NCBI GenBank assembly: GCA_003565035.1
Contig: PXDP01000066.1
Location: 1-5,064 of the forward strand
Direction: 5' to 3'
DNA from: PVC group bacterium
GTDB taxonomy: Bacteria > Verrucomicrobiota > Kiritimatiellia > SS1-B-03-39 > UBA6053
DNA: 5,064 nucleotides
Part shown: positions 1 through 5,064 of the stretch, piece by piece
How the letters are laid out: each line of letters begins with the position of its first letter
Numbering within the stretch: position 1 is the stretch's first letter
The notes under the pieces: generated by a model
Databases searched by the model: none
Told to the model about the DNA's origin: nothing
What the model saw: only the letters and a program-made list of their open reading frames with translations
Position numbers and translations under genes: made by a program

Positions 1-54
1 GATGCCGGGATTTGTCCGGGAGGCTTTGGAAGGTCAGAGTCTCATGCAGGCGTA

Positions 55-82
55 TTGACAGAACCGGTCTTGTCTGTAGGGT
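55..82 (+). promoter_or_regulatory. Possible sigma70-type promoter (TTGACA ... TAGGGT)
   Basis: TTGACA at 55-60 is a perfect match to the bacterial -35 consensus. TAGGGT at 77-82, 16 bp downstream, matches TATAAT at only three of six positions. If used, transcription would begin near 89-92, which would rule out the TTG at 55 as a start codon, make the ATG at 88 unlikely, and favour the ATG at 100 or 106. The poor -10 makes this a weak call. Confidence 0.22.
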
Positions 83-85
83 GGG
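78..85 (+). promoter_or_regulatory. Shine-Dalgarno-like AGGGTGGG before the ATG at 88
   Basis: The purine-rich AGGGTGGG has its AGGG part six bases before the ATG at 88, which is normal spacing. No comparable site precedes the alternative TTG at 55 (only CAGG four bases away), so this favours 88 as the start of the aldehyde dehydrogenase. It is too far upstream to serve the ATG at 106 well. Confidence 0.45.
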
Positions 86-87
86 AT

Positions 88-1530
88 ATGCACCAAAACA
101 TGTACATGAAATCAGAATATCCACTATATATCGCGAACCGGGCGGAGACCCCGAATTTGGACTTGGAGGTGCTGGACAAATATTCGGGGGAGGTTGCCGC
201 GCGGGTGCCGCTGGCGTCGCCGGACATGATTGATAAGGCGATTGCGGCATCCGTGAAGGCGGCGGTTTCGATGGCGGCGCTGAAACCGTATGAACGTCAG
301 GCGGTGTTGCGGCATTGTGTGAAACGCTTCGAGGAGCGCTTCGATGAACTGGCGGAGTCGCTTTGCATCGAAGCGGGCAAACCGATCAAAGACAGTAAGG
401 GGGAAGTCACCCGTCTGATCGACACCTTTCAGATCGCCTGCGACGAATCGGTGAAGGCCCAAGGCGAAATGTTGAATCTGGAAATCGGCGAGCGGACGAG
501 TGGCTATCGCGGCTGGACGAAGCGGGTGCCGATTGGTCCCTGTTCGTTTATTTCTCCGTTTAATTTTCCGCTCAATCTCGCCGCCCACAAAATCGCCCCC
601 GCCATCGCAGCGGGATGTCCTTTTGTGCTCAAACCGGCCAGCAAAACGCCGATTGGCGCCTTGCTGATTGGTGAGATCCTGGCCGAAACCGATTTGCCGG
701 AGGGCGCGTTTTCAATTCTGCCCTGCAGTCGTGACGGCGCGGATTTGTTCACCACCGACGAGCGGCTGAAATTCCTGAGTTTCACCGGTTCGCCGGATGT
801 GGGTTGGAAACTTAAAGAGAAGGCAGGTAAGAAAAAGGTGGTTCTTGAACTCGGCGGCAACGCCGCCTGCATCATCGACGAAGGTGTGGACATTGACGAT
901 GCTGTTCCCCGGGTGATAAAGGGGGCCTACTACCAATCCGGCCAAAGCTGCATTTCCGTGCAGCGGATTCTGGTGCATGAGGCGGTGGCTGAGGAATTTG
1001 AAACCAAGCTGTTGAAAGCAGTCCGGGACCTGAAATCGGGTGATCCCAAGGACGAGGACACCTTTATAGGCCCCATGATCTCCGAAGGCGAGGCGGAACG
1101 GGTGATGGCGTGGATCGAAGAAGCTAAAGAGGGTGGAGCCAAAGTCATCTGCGGCGGAACCCGCGAGGGGAATATGGTGGAGGCCACGCTGATGACAAAC
1201 GTGCCGCGTGAAGCCAAACTGTACCGGGAGGAAGTGTTCGGTCCGGTGGCCCTGCTGGAAACGTTCCGTGATTTTGATGAGGCGATCAACCGGGTGAACG
1301 ACAGCCGATTCGGGATTCATGCCGGGGTGTTCACGCCACGCATCGACCACGCGATGCAGGCCTGGGATCATATCGAAGCCGGCGGGGTGCTTATCAACGA
1401 GGTGCCCTCCTGGCGGGGGGACAACATGCCCTACGGCGGCATCAAGGACAGCGGACTCGGGCGCGAGGGCCTGAAATACGCCATCGAGGACATGACCGAG
1501 ATCCGGACGCTGGTCATCCGGCACGCCTGA
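88..1530 (+). CDS. NAD(P)-dependent aldehyde dehydrogenase, lactaldehyde dehydrogenase/ALDH21-like
   Basis: This cytosolic enzyme would oxidise an aldehyde to the carboxylic acid with NAD(P)+; the substrate cannot be read from the sequence. Numbered from the ATG at 88 (480 aa), the ALDH signatures are in order: the FISPFNFPLN segment with the oxyanion Asn159, KPASKTP with cofactor-binding Lys182, FTGSPDVG as the cofactor-loop motif, LELGGN with general base Glu254, GQSCISVQR with nucleophile Cys288, and EEVFGPV with Glu382. The C-terminal PYGGIKDSGLGREG motif is present, and the length is normal for the superfamily. The wording of these motifs recalls the lactaldehyde dehydrogenase/ALDH21 branch (from memory). 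Start choice: an in-frame TTG at 55 would add 11 residues but has a poor Shine-Dalgarno and is also the first half of a TTGACA hexamer. The ATG at 88 has AGGGTGG just upstream. ATGs at 100 and 106 are also possible, and 106 (MKSEYPLYIANR) best fits where I expect family members to begin. The gene is followed by a 236-bp gap, so it is probably not in an operon with what follows. The family call is firm; the subfamily is tentative. Confidence 0.95.
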   Translation: MHQNMYMKSEYPLYIANRAETPNLDLEVLDKYSGEVAARVPLASPDMIDKAIAASVKAAVSMAALKPYERQAVLRHCVKRFEERFDELAESLCIEAGKPIKDSKGEVTRLIDTFQIACDESVKAQGEMLNLEIGERTSGYRGWTKRVPIGPCSFISPFNFPLNLAAHKIAPAIAAGCPFVLKPASKTPIGALLIGEILAETDLPEGAFSILPCSRDGADLFTTDERLKFLSFTGSPDVGWKLKEKAGKKKVVLELGGNAACIIDEGVDIDDAVPRVIKGAYYQSGQSCISVQRILVHEAVAEEFETKLLKAVRDLKSGDPKDEDTFIGPMISEGEAERVMAWIEEAKEGGAKVICGGTREGNMVEATLMTNVPREAKLYREEVFGPVALLETFRDFDEAINRVNDSRFGIHAGVFTPRIDHAMQAWDHIEAGGVLINEVPSWRGDNMPYGGIKDSGLGREGLKYAIEDMTEIRTLVIRHA

Positions 1531-1766
1531 AATGGTTTCAGAGGGTCGGTATCCTGCGATCCTATCCGCCAATTCGAGCCATGAAACTGAGGTCTGGTGG
1601 TGAGGATACCGGGGGGTAGAAGGTAGAGGGAGACGTGTTGTTTGCGCAGGGGCGAGGACATGGCAAAGCAGGGTTATACCCCATAGAAGCAATAGGCTTT
1701 AGACGATAGGATATCTTCAAAGAACCCATCCTCTGCCCCGCAGCTCTACACCACAGGACACCCGCC
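1531..1766. other. Intergenic region between aldehyde dehydrogenase and ice-binding-like gene
   Basis: These 236 bp hold no coding frame that resembles a known protein. They contain a 9-bp inverted repeat (separate entry) and a small imperfect dyad GGGT-TAT-ACCC at 1671-1681. No stem followed by a T-run is seen, so no intrinsic terminator can be called for the upstream gene. No confident -35/-10 pair was found, although a promoter for the downstream genes is expected here because the gap is long. Confidence 0.6.
1547..1611. repeat. 9-bp perfect inverted repeat with 47-nt spacer
   Basis: CGGTATCCT at 1547-1555 is the exact reverse complement of AGGATACCG at 1603-1611. The pair could close a long stem-loop in RNA or mark the ends of a small 65-bp element. 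A further T-G wobble pair (1546/1612) can extend the stem by one. It begins 17 bp after the aldehyde dehydrogenase stop. No T-run follows, so it is not a standard terminator. The function is unknown. Confidence 0.45.
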
Positions 1767-2585
1767 ATGAAGATCATCCAAAATCCGCTCCGCTTTTTAT
1801 TCTCGCTTTGTCTGACCACAGGTCTGGCCCTGGCGGGGAATCCGGAACTCCCTGTCAATCTTAATTCCGCCGGAGATTTCGTGATTTTGGCGAAATCGGG
1901 CATCAGTACCGTGCCCCTGTCGGACATCACCGGCGACATGGGGGTCAGTCCTATCACCTCCACCGCTATTACCGGCTTTGCCCTGATCATGGACAGTTCG
2001 GGTGAATTTTCAACCTCGGCTCAGGTCGACGGGAGAATCTATGCGCCCGATTACATGAGCCCCACTCCCGTGAAGATGACGGCGGCCATTTCCGACATGG
2101 AAACCGCTTATACGGATGCGGCCGGTCGAACGATTCCCGACACGACCAATCTGGGGGCCATTTCCGGCGGTGACCGGGACATTGGCGGCCTTACCATCGC
2201 CCCCGGACTTCACAAATGGACCACCGGGGTTCAGGTCAGCACAAACGTCACGCTGGACGCGCTCGGTGATCCGGGTGCCGTGTTCATCTTTCAGATTGAA
2301 GGAGATCTGACGGTCGCCAGCGGTCAGCAGGTTGTTCTCTCGGGCGGCGCGCAGGCGGGAAACATCTTCTGGCAGGTTGCCGGCGGAACCGGAGCAACCA
2401 TTGGCACCACTGCGCACTTTGAAGGCATTCTCCTCACGGCAACTTCCATCAATGTGCTCACCGGCGCCTCCTTCAACGGGAAACTTCTGGCGCAGACGGA
2501 TGTGAACCTCCAGCAAAACAGCATTGTGGATGCCAATCCTTTGAACGCCATACACCCTGACGTATACGGCGGGGCCCGGCGGTAG
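1767..2585 (+). CDS. Secreted ice-binding-like protein (DUF3494 family), probably the N-terminal part of a frameshifted larger protein
   Basis: The 272-aa product starts with a Sec signal peptide (residues 1-23: KIIQNP n-region, hydrophobic LFSLCLTTGL core, ALA cleavage site before GNP). Residues about 30-256 read as a complete DUF3494/ice-binding-like domain (PF11999 type): LNSAGDFVILAKSGIS, ITGDMGVSPITSTAITGF, the helix segment around ISDMETAYTDAAGRT, DIGGLTIAPGLHKW, LDALGDPGAVFIFQIEGDL, GNIFWQVAGGTGATIGT, FEGILLTATSINVLTGASFNGKLLAQ. These proteins form a discontinuous beta-solenoid with a lateral helix. Some bind ice, but many relatives from non-cold bacteria are adhesin modules, so ice binding is not established here. 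The ATG at 1767 has AGGA eight bases upstream. The last roughly 10 residues (HPDVYGGARR) look like out-of-frame translation: the next frame over encodes the start of an InlB-type repeat here (see 2545-2585). The domain itself is intact, so the short product could still fold. Confidence 0.9.
   Translation: MKIIQNPLRFLFSLCLTTGLALAGNPELPVNLNSAGDFVILAKSGISTVPLSDITGDMGVSPITSTAITGFALIMDSSGEFSTSAQVDGRIYAPDYMSPTPVKMTAAISDMETAYTDAAGRTIPDTTNLGAISGGDRDIGGLTIAPGLHKWTTGVQVSTNVTLDALGDPGAVFIFQIEGDLTVASGQQVVLSGGAQAGNIFWQVAGGTGATIGTTAHFEGILLTATSINVLTGASFNGKLLAQTDVNLQQNSIVDANPLNAIHPDVYGGARR
2545..2585 (+). other. Frameshift junction between ice-binding-like and InlB-repeat frames
   Basis: Both frames are open here. 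The ice-binding frame runs to TAG at 2583-2585. The frame used by the downstream gene opens after a TGA at 2542-2544 and reads TPYTLTYTAGPGGSILG, continuing directly into SPQIVNEGADGTPV. LTYTAG..GSI is the usual beginning of an InlB B-repeat/Flg_new_2 unit, so the repeat starts before the stop of the first frame. Moving from one frame to the other needs a +1 shift (one extra base, or two missing) between about 2545 and 2557. For example, one surplus C in the CCC at 2555-2557 would account for it and restore ...NAIHLTYTAG.... Confidence 0.8.
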
Positions 2586-2610
2586 TATCCTGGGGGTTTC
2601 CCCGCAGATC

Positions 2611-3603
2611 GTGAACGAGGGTGCCGACGGCACTCCGGTGACTCCCAGTCCGGAGCCCGGATTCAGCTTTGTCCAGTGGAGTGACGGCAGCACGGACAGT
2701 CCCCGCACCGACACCGACGTTCAGGAGGACATCACCGTGCAGGCCACCTTTGTGGCTGTTCCTCCCGGTTGCGGAATCCTGGTGACGCTGGGGGCTCTGA
2801 CCGAAAATGATTTGTCGGGCGTTTTCGCGCCAAATGGCGAAGAGCCCGTCTACAGTGCTGTTTCCAGTGATCCCCTCATCATGACCGCTGCCATCACCGC
2901 GGAGGACCGCCTGCGCACCGAAGCCGTCGGGTTTGGAAATGTCACCATCACGGTACAGGCCACCTATCCGACCCAGCCGAATCAAGTGGTGGACTTTGAT
3001 ATCCTTGTGGTGGGACACCCCACCACCGTCAGTTCAGCATGGCCCCCGCACGAACTCTGGAATCCGCGATTTACCCAGGAATTCACGATTCGCAACGACG
3101 ATCTCTGCGATGCCATCGGCATCCGTCTGCTGTTTAGCGATCTGGCTGACGGCATTGTGGTGGAAAATCAAACCGCTTTCGCCCCCGCCCCGGACGGACG
3201 CCCCGCCATTGAAGTGGCGTTAGATTTTGCACCGGGACAGACCCTCGATCTCACAGTAATCTATCTGGCCACCGGTGCTTTCCGTCCGGACCAACATCCC
3301 CCGGCGGTTGAAATTCAGTATATCCTCGCGGACATCCCCCCGGCAGCGGAGGGAGAAGGTGGACCCAATATCGACCGCATCGAGGTGATGCCGGACGGAC
3401 GGGTGTTCCTGGAATTTACGAGCATACCCGGCAAGGTGTACCTCATTGATGTCATGAACAACTTCCCGACCGGCACCTGGCAGACCGTCGCTCTGGAACT
3501 GGTTGCGGGCAGCAACCGCACCCAGTGGATTGATCACGGCGCGCCGGCCACCCCGCCTGTCCAGGGTGCGCGTGTGTACCGTGTCCGAATGCAAACCCCC
3601 TGA
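2611..3603 (+). CDS. C-terminal part of a secreted multidomain protein: InlB B-repeat, Ig-like modules, verrucomicrobial-type C-terminal module
   Basis: The frame is open from 2545; the first possible start is GTG at 2611, which has no good Shine-Dalgarno and lies inside the first domain. From GTG, residues 1-48 are the rest of an InlB B-repeat (GADGTPVTPSPEPGFSFVQW, SDGSTDSPRTDTDV, ITVQATF). Residues about 56-134 look like a cadherin/Ig-like module (LTENDLSGVF, YSAVSSDPLIMTAAI, GFGNVTITVQATYP, VDFDILVVG). Residues about 143-240 form a second Ig-like beta module (FTQEFTIRNDDLCDAIGIRLLF, LDFAPGQTLDLTVIYLA). Residues about 254-327 are a C-terminal module (IDRIEVMPDGRVFLEFTSIPGK, TQWIDHGAP, ARVYRVRM) of a kind I recall at the ends of many secreted verrucomicrobial proteins. 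There is no signal peptide and no membrane segment. The stretch is best read as the C-terminal half of the protein begun at 1767, so independent translation is doubtful. It ends 44 bp before the next gene. Confidence 0.75.
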   Translation: MNEGADGTPVTPSPEPGFSFVQWSDGSTDSPRTDTDVQEDITVQATFVAVPPGCGILVTLGALTENDLSGVFAPNGEEPVYSAVSSDPLIMTAAITAEDRLRTEAVGFGNVTITVQATYPTQPNQVVDFDILVVGHPTTVSSAWPPHELWNPRFTQEFTIRNDDLCDAIGIRLLFSDLADGIVVENQTAFAPAPDGRPAIEVALDFAPGQTLDLTVIYLATGAFRPDQHPPAVEIQYILADIPPAAEGEGGPNIDRIEVMPDGRVFLEFTSIPGKVYLIDVMNNFPTGTWQTVALELVAGSNRTQWIDHGAPATPPVQGARVYRVRMQTP

Positions 3604-3647
3604 ACCCCGCCCATTATTTCCGATTCACTCCCAATTAAGGTCATCCC

Positions 3648-4892
3648 ATGAAAACGCAACCTTCTCTCAACAACCGGTTTCTCGTTCCGGCTCTCTTCCT
3701 CCTCCTCCCGCTCTCCGGTGTCCGCGCCGACTGGTTTTTTGAGGCCGGTCCCTATTATCGCGGGCAAATGAAGATCTCCGTGGACGGGGGATCCCGCGCC
3801 GCGGACACGGGCGCGAACGCCGCCACGCCCGGCATCCGCGGGGGATTGCCCTCTTCCGGCGTTCCCGCGCTGAATGATGCCGGCGGCTCCGGGTTCCGCT
3901 CCTTCGACAACGGGTATGTGGGCCCCTCCGGATGGGTTTGGGCGCAAAACGCGGGAATTACGCAATTCTTCGGATATCAAACTGCGGATCAATACGATGC
4001 GGGAGCCGACACCCTGAGTTTCACGGGGACCACAAGCGGAACCGTCGGAAGTTCAACACGCACAAGCACCCGGGTGAGCAACGTGGGACCCTCCGGATGG
4101 AATGATTCCAAGCGCACCAACGGGATGGGGCTGATCGGAACGCTGGGCTATCGTCTGGGCGAGACGGACCCCGAAGAGGACGGGGAGGAAAAGACGCATG
4201 AATGGAGTCTGCTGTTCCGGTTCGGCTGGCTCGAAGGGATGGGCGCCACTTTCCGAAACCGATCCGCCCTCCGCCAGGAGGTTGTCCGAAGGAGCGAAAC
4301 CAATACAGCCTCAAGTTCAGCGAGCTACCGGTACACCTATGACACGCTGGGCAATCCGTTCTTTCCCACTGCTCCCTACGCGATGACGGATCCCGGCGGC
4401 GTTGGCCCGCTGATTGCCGACACCCCGCAATCCATCGACCTCATTTCCCGCACTGACAGCCTTTCTCCATCCGGTGCCCGTACGGCTCTCTCCGGTGCCA
4501 CCAGTTTTGTGGATTTGGATCTGGATGTGCGGGCCTTTACCCTTCAGGCCGGTCCCCGCTGGTTGTATTGTCCGGAAGCCGCTGTCTCCCTTTACCTTCA
4601 ACCCGCTGTGACCCTGAATCTCATCGACGCCACCGCACACCGGACCGAAACCTTTCGCGACGACAACGGCCGCCGGATCGCCTCCTGGCACGACCGTGCG
4701 GACGACCAGGCCTGGCGCTGGGGCGGCGGCATTCAGTTCGGCGCCCGGGTCACGCTCTCGGACCATTGGTATCTGAACGGTTCCGGCGGGTATGAGTGGG
4801 TTCGTTCCGCGAATCTGGACGTGGGGCCCGACCGGGTTCGCATCGACATCTCCGGCTATCAGCTCGAACTCGCCCTCGGCCGCAGTTTTTAA
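3648..4892 (+). CDS. Predicted outer-membrane beta-barrel protein, function unknown
   Basis: The 414-aa product has a clear Sec signal peptide: MKTQPSLNNR, then the hydrophobic FLVPALFLLLPLSGV, and cleavage expected after VRA (residue 27), giving a mature start DWFFEAGPYYRG. The ATG at 3648 is preceded by TTAAGG with seven bases of spacing. The mature part is rich in Gly, Ser, Thr and aromatic residues, with alternating-hydrophobicity strands (LLFRFGWLEGMGATFRN, FTLQAGPRWLYC, VSLYLQPAVTLNLI, WGGGIQFGARVTL, WYLNGSGGYEWV). It ends GYQLELALGRSF, a final Phe with alternating hydrophobics as expected for BamA-dependent barrel insertion. VGPSGW occurs twice (residues 91-96 and 146-151), and an acidic segment DPEEDGEE lies at 174-181, probably in a loop. 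I do not know a named family for it, though similar proteins seem familiar from Verrucomicrobiota. It lies 44 bp after the split multidomain gene on the same strand with no terminator between, so co-transcription is likely. Barrel prediction is fairly sure; the role is unknown. Confidence 0.85.
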   Translation: MKTQPSLNNRFLVPALFLLLPLSGVRADWFFEAGPYYRGQMKISVDGGSRAADTGANAATPGIRGGLPSSGVPALNDAGGSGFRSFDNGYVGPSGWVWAQNAGITQFFGYQTADQYDAGADTLSFTGTTSGTVGSSTRTSTRVSNVGPSGWNDSKRTNGMGLIGTLGYRLGETDPEEDGEEKTHEWSLLFRFGWLEGMGATFRNRSALRQEVVRRSETNTASSSASYRYTYDTLGNPFFPTAPYAMTDPGGVGPLIADTPQSIDLISRTDSLSPSGARTALSGATSFVDLDLDVRAFTLQAGPRWLYCPEAAVSLYLQPAVTLNLIDATAHRTETFRDDNGRRIASWHDRADDQAWRWGGGIQFGARVTLSDHWYLNGSGGYEWVRSANLDVGPDRVRIDISGYQLELALGRSF

Positions 4893-4958
4893 TCCACCCC
4901 GCCTGGCTTGTCCTGCCCTTTATACATAAATCCTACTGGGCAATACTCGTACATTAGA

Positions 4959-4975
4959 ATCTTCCAGAGGAAGAT
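4959..4975. repeat. Short perfect hairpin, 7-bp stem and 3-nt loop
   Basis: ATCTTCC, loop AGA, then GGAAGAT form a perfect stem about 67 bp after the outer-membrane protein stop. The downstream sequence TGATATAAAAA has no T-run on the + strand, and the reverse direction (TCTAATGT) has none either. It may stabilise the mRNA end or act as a weak transcription end, but it does not meet the usual terminator pattern. Confidence 0.4.
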
Positions 4976-4984
4976 GATATAAAA

Positions 4985-5026
4985 ATCCAGTATCCAACAT
5001 TCAACTTCCAATGTCCAATTTTGAAG
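4985..5026 (+). repeat. Degenerate heptamer tandem array, consensus NTCCAAY
   Basis: Consecutive 7-base units read ATCCAGT, ATCCAAC, ATTCAAC, TTCCAAT, GTCCAAT, followed by TTTGAAG. Five units share the TCCAAY core with one or two changes each. I recall similar TCCAAY-rich tracts scattered between genes in planctomycete, verrucomicrobial and lentisphaeral genomes, but this was not checked. The units are too short and too close for CRISPR. Confidence 0.6.
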
Positions 5027-5035
5027 GCGGAGGGG

Positions 5036-5055
5036 AGCGGCCGTCGCCGGCCGCT
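5036..5055. repeat. GC-rich hairpin, 8-bp stem and TCGC loop
   Basis: AGCGGCCG at 5036-5043 and CGGCCGCT at 5048-5055 are exact reverse complements around a 4-nt TCGC loop. It lies ten bases after the heptamer tract, and the two may form one interspersed element. The sequence after it (GTGCCAATC) has no T-run before the window ends, so a terminator call is not supported. Confidence 0.55.
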
Positions 5056-5064
5056 GTGCCAATC

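Larger units (their letters stand above)
1767..3603 (+). pseudogene. Whole frameshifted gene: ice-binding-like domain fused to InlB repeat and Ig-like modules
   Basis: Taken together, the two frames describe one secreted protein of about 610 residues: signal peptide, ice-binding-like beta-solenoid, InlB B-repeat, two Ig-like modules and a C-terminal module. The first frame supplies the signal peptide and start; the second supplies the modules that lack both. No stop other than the frame change interrupts the reading on either side, which suggests a recent mutation or a sequence error rather than old decay. Entries 1767-2585 and 2611-3603 give the two parts. Whether it is a true pseudogene is undecided. 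Confidence 0.6.
4893..5064. other. Non-coding, repeat-bearing 3' region
   Basis: These 172 bp are visibly more AT-rich at 4915-5026 than the coding DNA, then switch to a GC-rich block at 5027-5056. No gene can be supported. The region holds a short perfect hairpin, a run of degenerate heptamers and a GC-rich hairpin, listed separately. No stem with a following T-run marks a terminator for the outer-membrane protein gene. Confidence 0.65.

Noticed and set aside
712..1692. Long open frame on the minus strand (326 codons)
   Set aside because: It lies mostly antisense to the well-supported aldehyde dehydrogenase, has no recognisable domain, and its composition (His, Pro and Arg rich) is what antisense reading of GC-rich coding DNA gives.
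1686..1700. Small hairpin GAAGC-AATAG-GCTTT
   Set aside because: The perfect stem is only four base pairs plus one wobble, which is expected by chance in a gap of this length.
2555..2560. CCCTGA as a possible programmed +1 frameshift site
   Set aside because: The TGA at 2558-2560 is not in the ice-binding frame (which reads CAC CCT GAC), so the ribosome would not pause at a stop there. No other classic slippery signal was seen, so a plain indel is the simpler reading.
2010..3018. Overlapping minus-strand open frames opposite the ice-binding-like and InlB-repeat genes
   Set aside because: They are antisense to frames with clear domain matches, show no family motifs, and overlap one another.
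4959..4975. Intrinsic terminator
   Set aside because: The stem is perfect, but no T-run follows on either strand.
4985..5026. CRISPR array
   Set aside because: The units are only seven bases, degenerate and directly adjacent, with no spacers and no cas genes in the window.
5036..5055. Intrinsic terminator
   Set aside because: The GC stem is strong, but GTGCCAATC follows on the + strand, and the minus-strand exit reads CCCCTCCGCC, so neither side has a T-run.

Overview
The window holds three or four protein-coding units, all on the + strand, in GC-rich coding DNA with a more AT-rich, repeat-bearing tail. The best guess for the source is a bacterium of the PVC group (Verrucomicrobiota/Kiritimatiellota). 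That rests on the domain style of the secreted protein (ice-binding-like domain, InlB-type repeat, Ig-like modules and a C-terminal module ending in a WID...RVYRVR pattern), on the type of outer-membrane protein beside it, and on the degenerate TCCAAY heptamer tract near the right edge. This assignment comes from remembered family patterns and was not checked by a search.

Layout: (1) 88-1530 is a complete NAD(P)-dependent aldehyde dehydrogenase of the lactaldehyde dehydrogenase/ALDH21-like branch, with all catalytic residues. It appears to be an independent metabolic gene. (2) 1531-1766 is a non-coding gap with a 9-bp inverted repeat whose arms lie 47 nt apart. (3) 1767-2585 is a secreted DUF3494/ice-binding-like protein with a signal peptide. 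(4) 2545-3603 is an open frame, shifted +1, that encodes an InlB B-repeat followed by Ig-like modules and a C-terminal module. It has no signal peptide and no convincing start of its own. (5) 3648-4892 is a signal-peptide-bearing predicted outer-membrane beta-barrel ending in Phe. (6) 4893-5064 is non-coding, with a 7-bp hairpin, five degenerate heptamers and a strong GC hairpin.

The central observation is that units 3 and 4 look like one gene of about 610 codons split by a one-base frame change between about 2545 and 2557. The first residues of the InlB-type repeat (LTYTAGPGGSI) are encoded in the +1 frame before the stop of the ice-binding frame. The reading may be a real mutation, an assembly error or, less likely, recoding. 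If rejoined, the product would be a large secreted surface protein encoded 44 bp upstream of a candidate beta-barrel. The two may work together at the cell surface, but that is inferred from adjacency only. I saw no CRISPR array, no transposase, no RNA gene, and no convincing intrinsic terminator.
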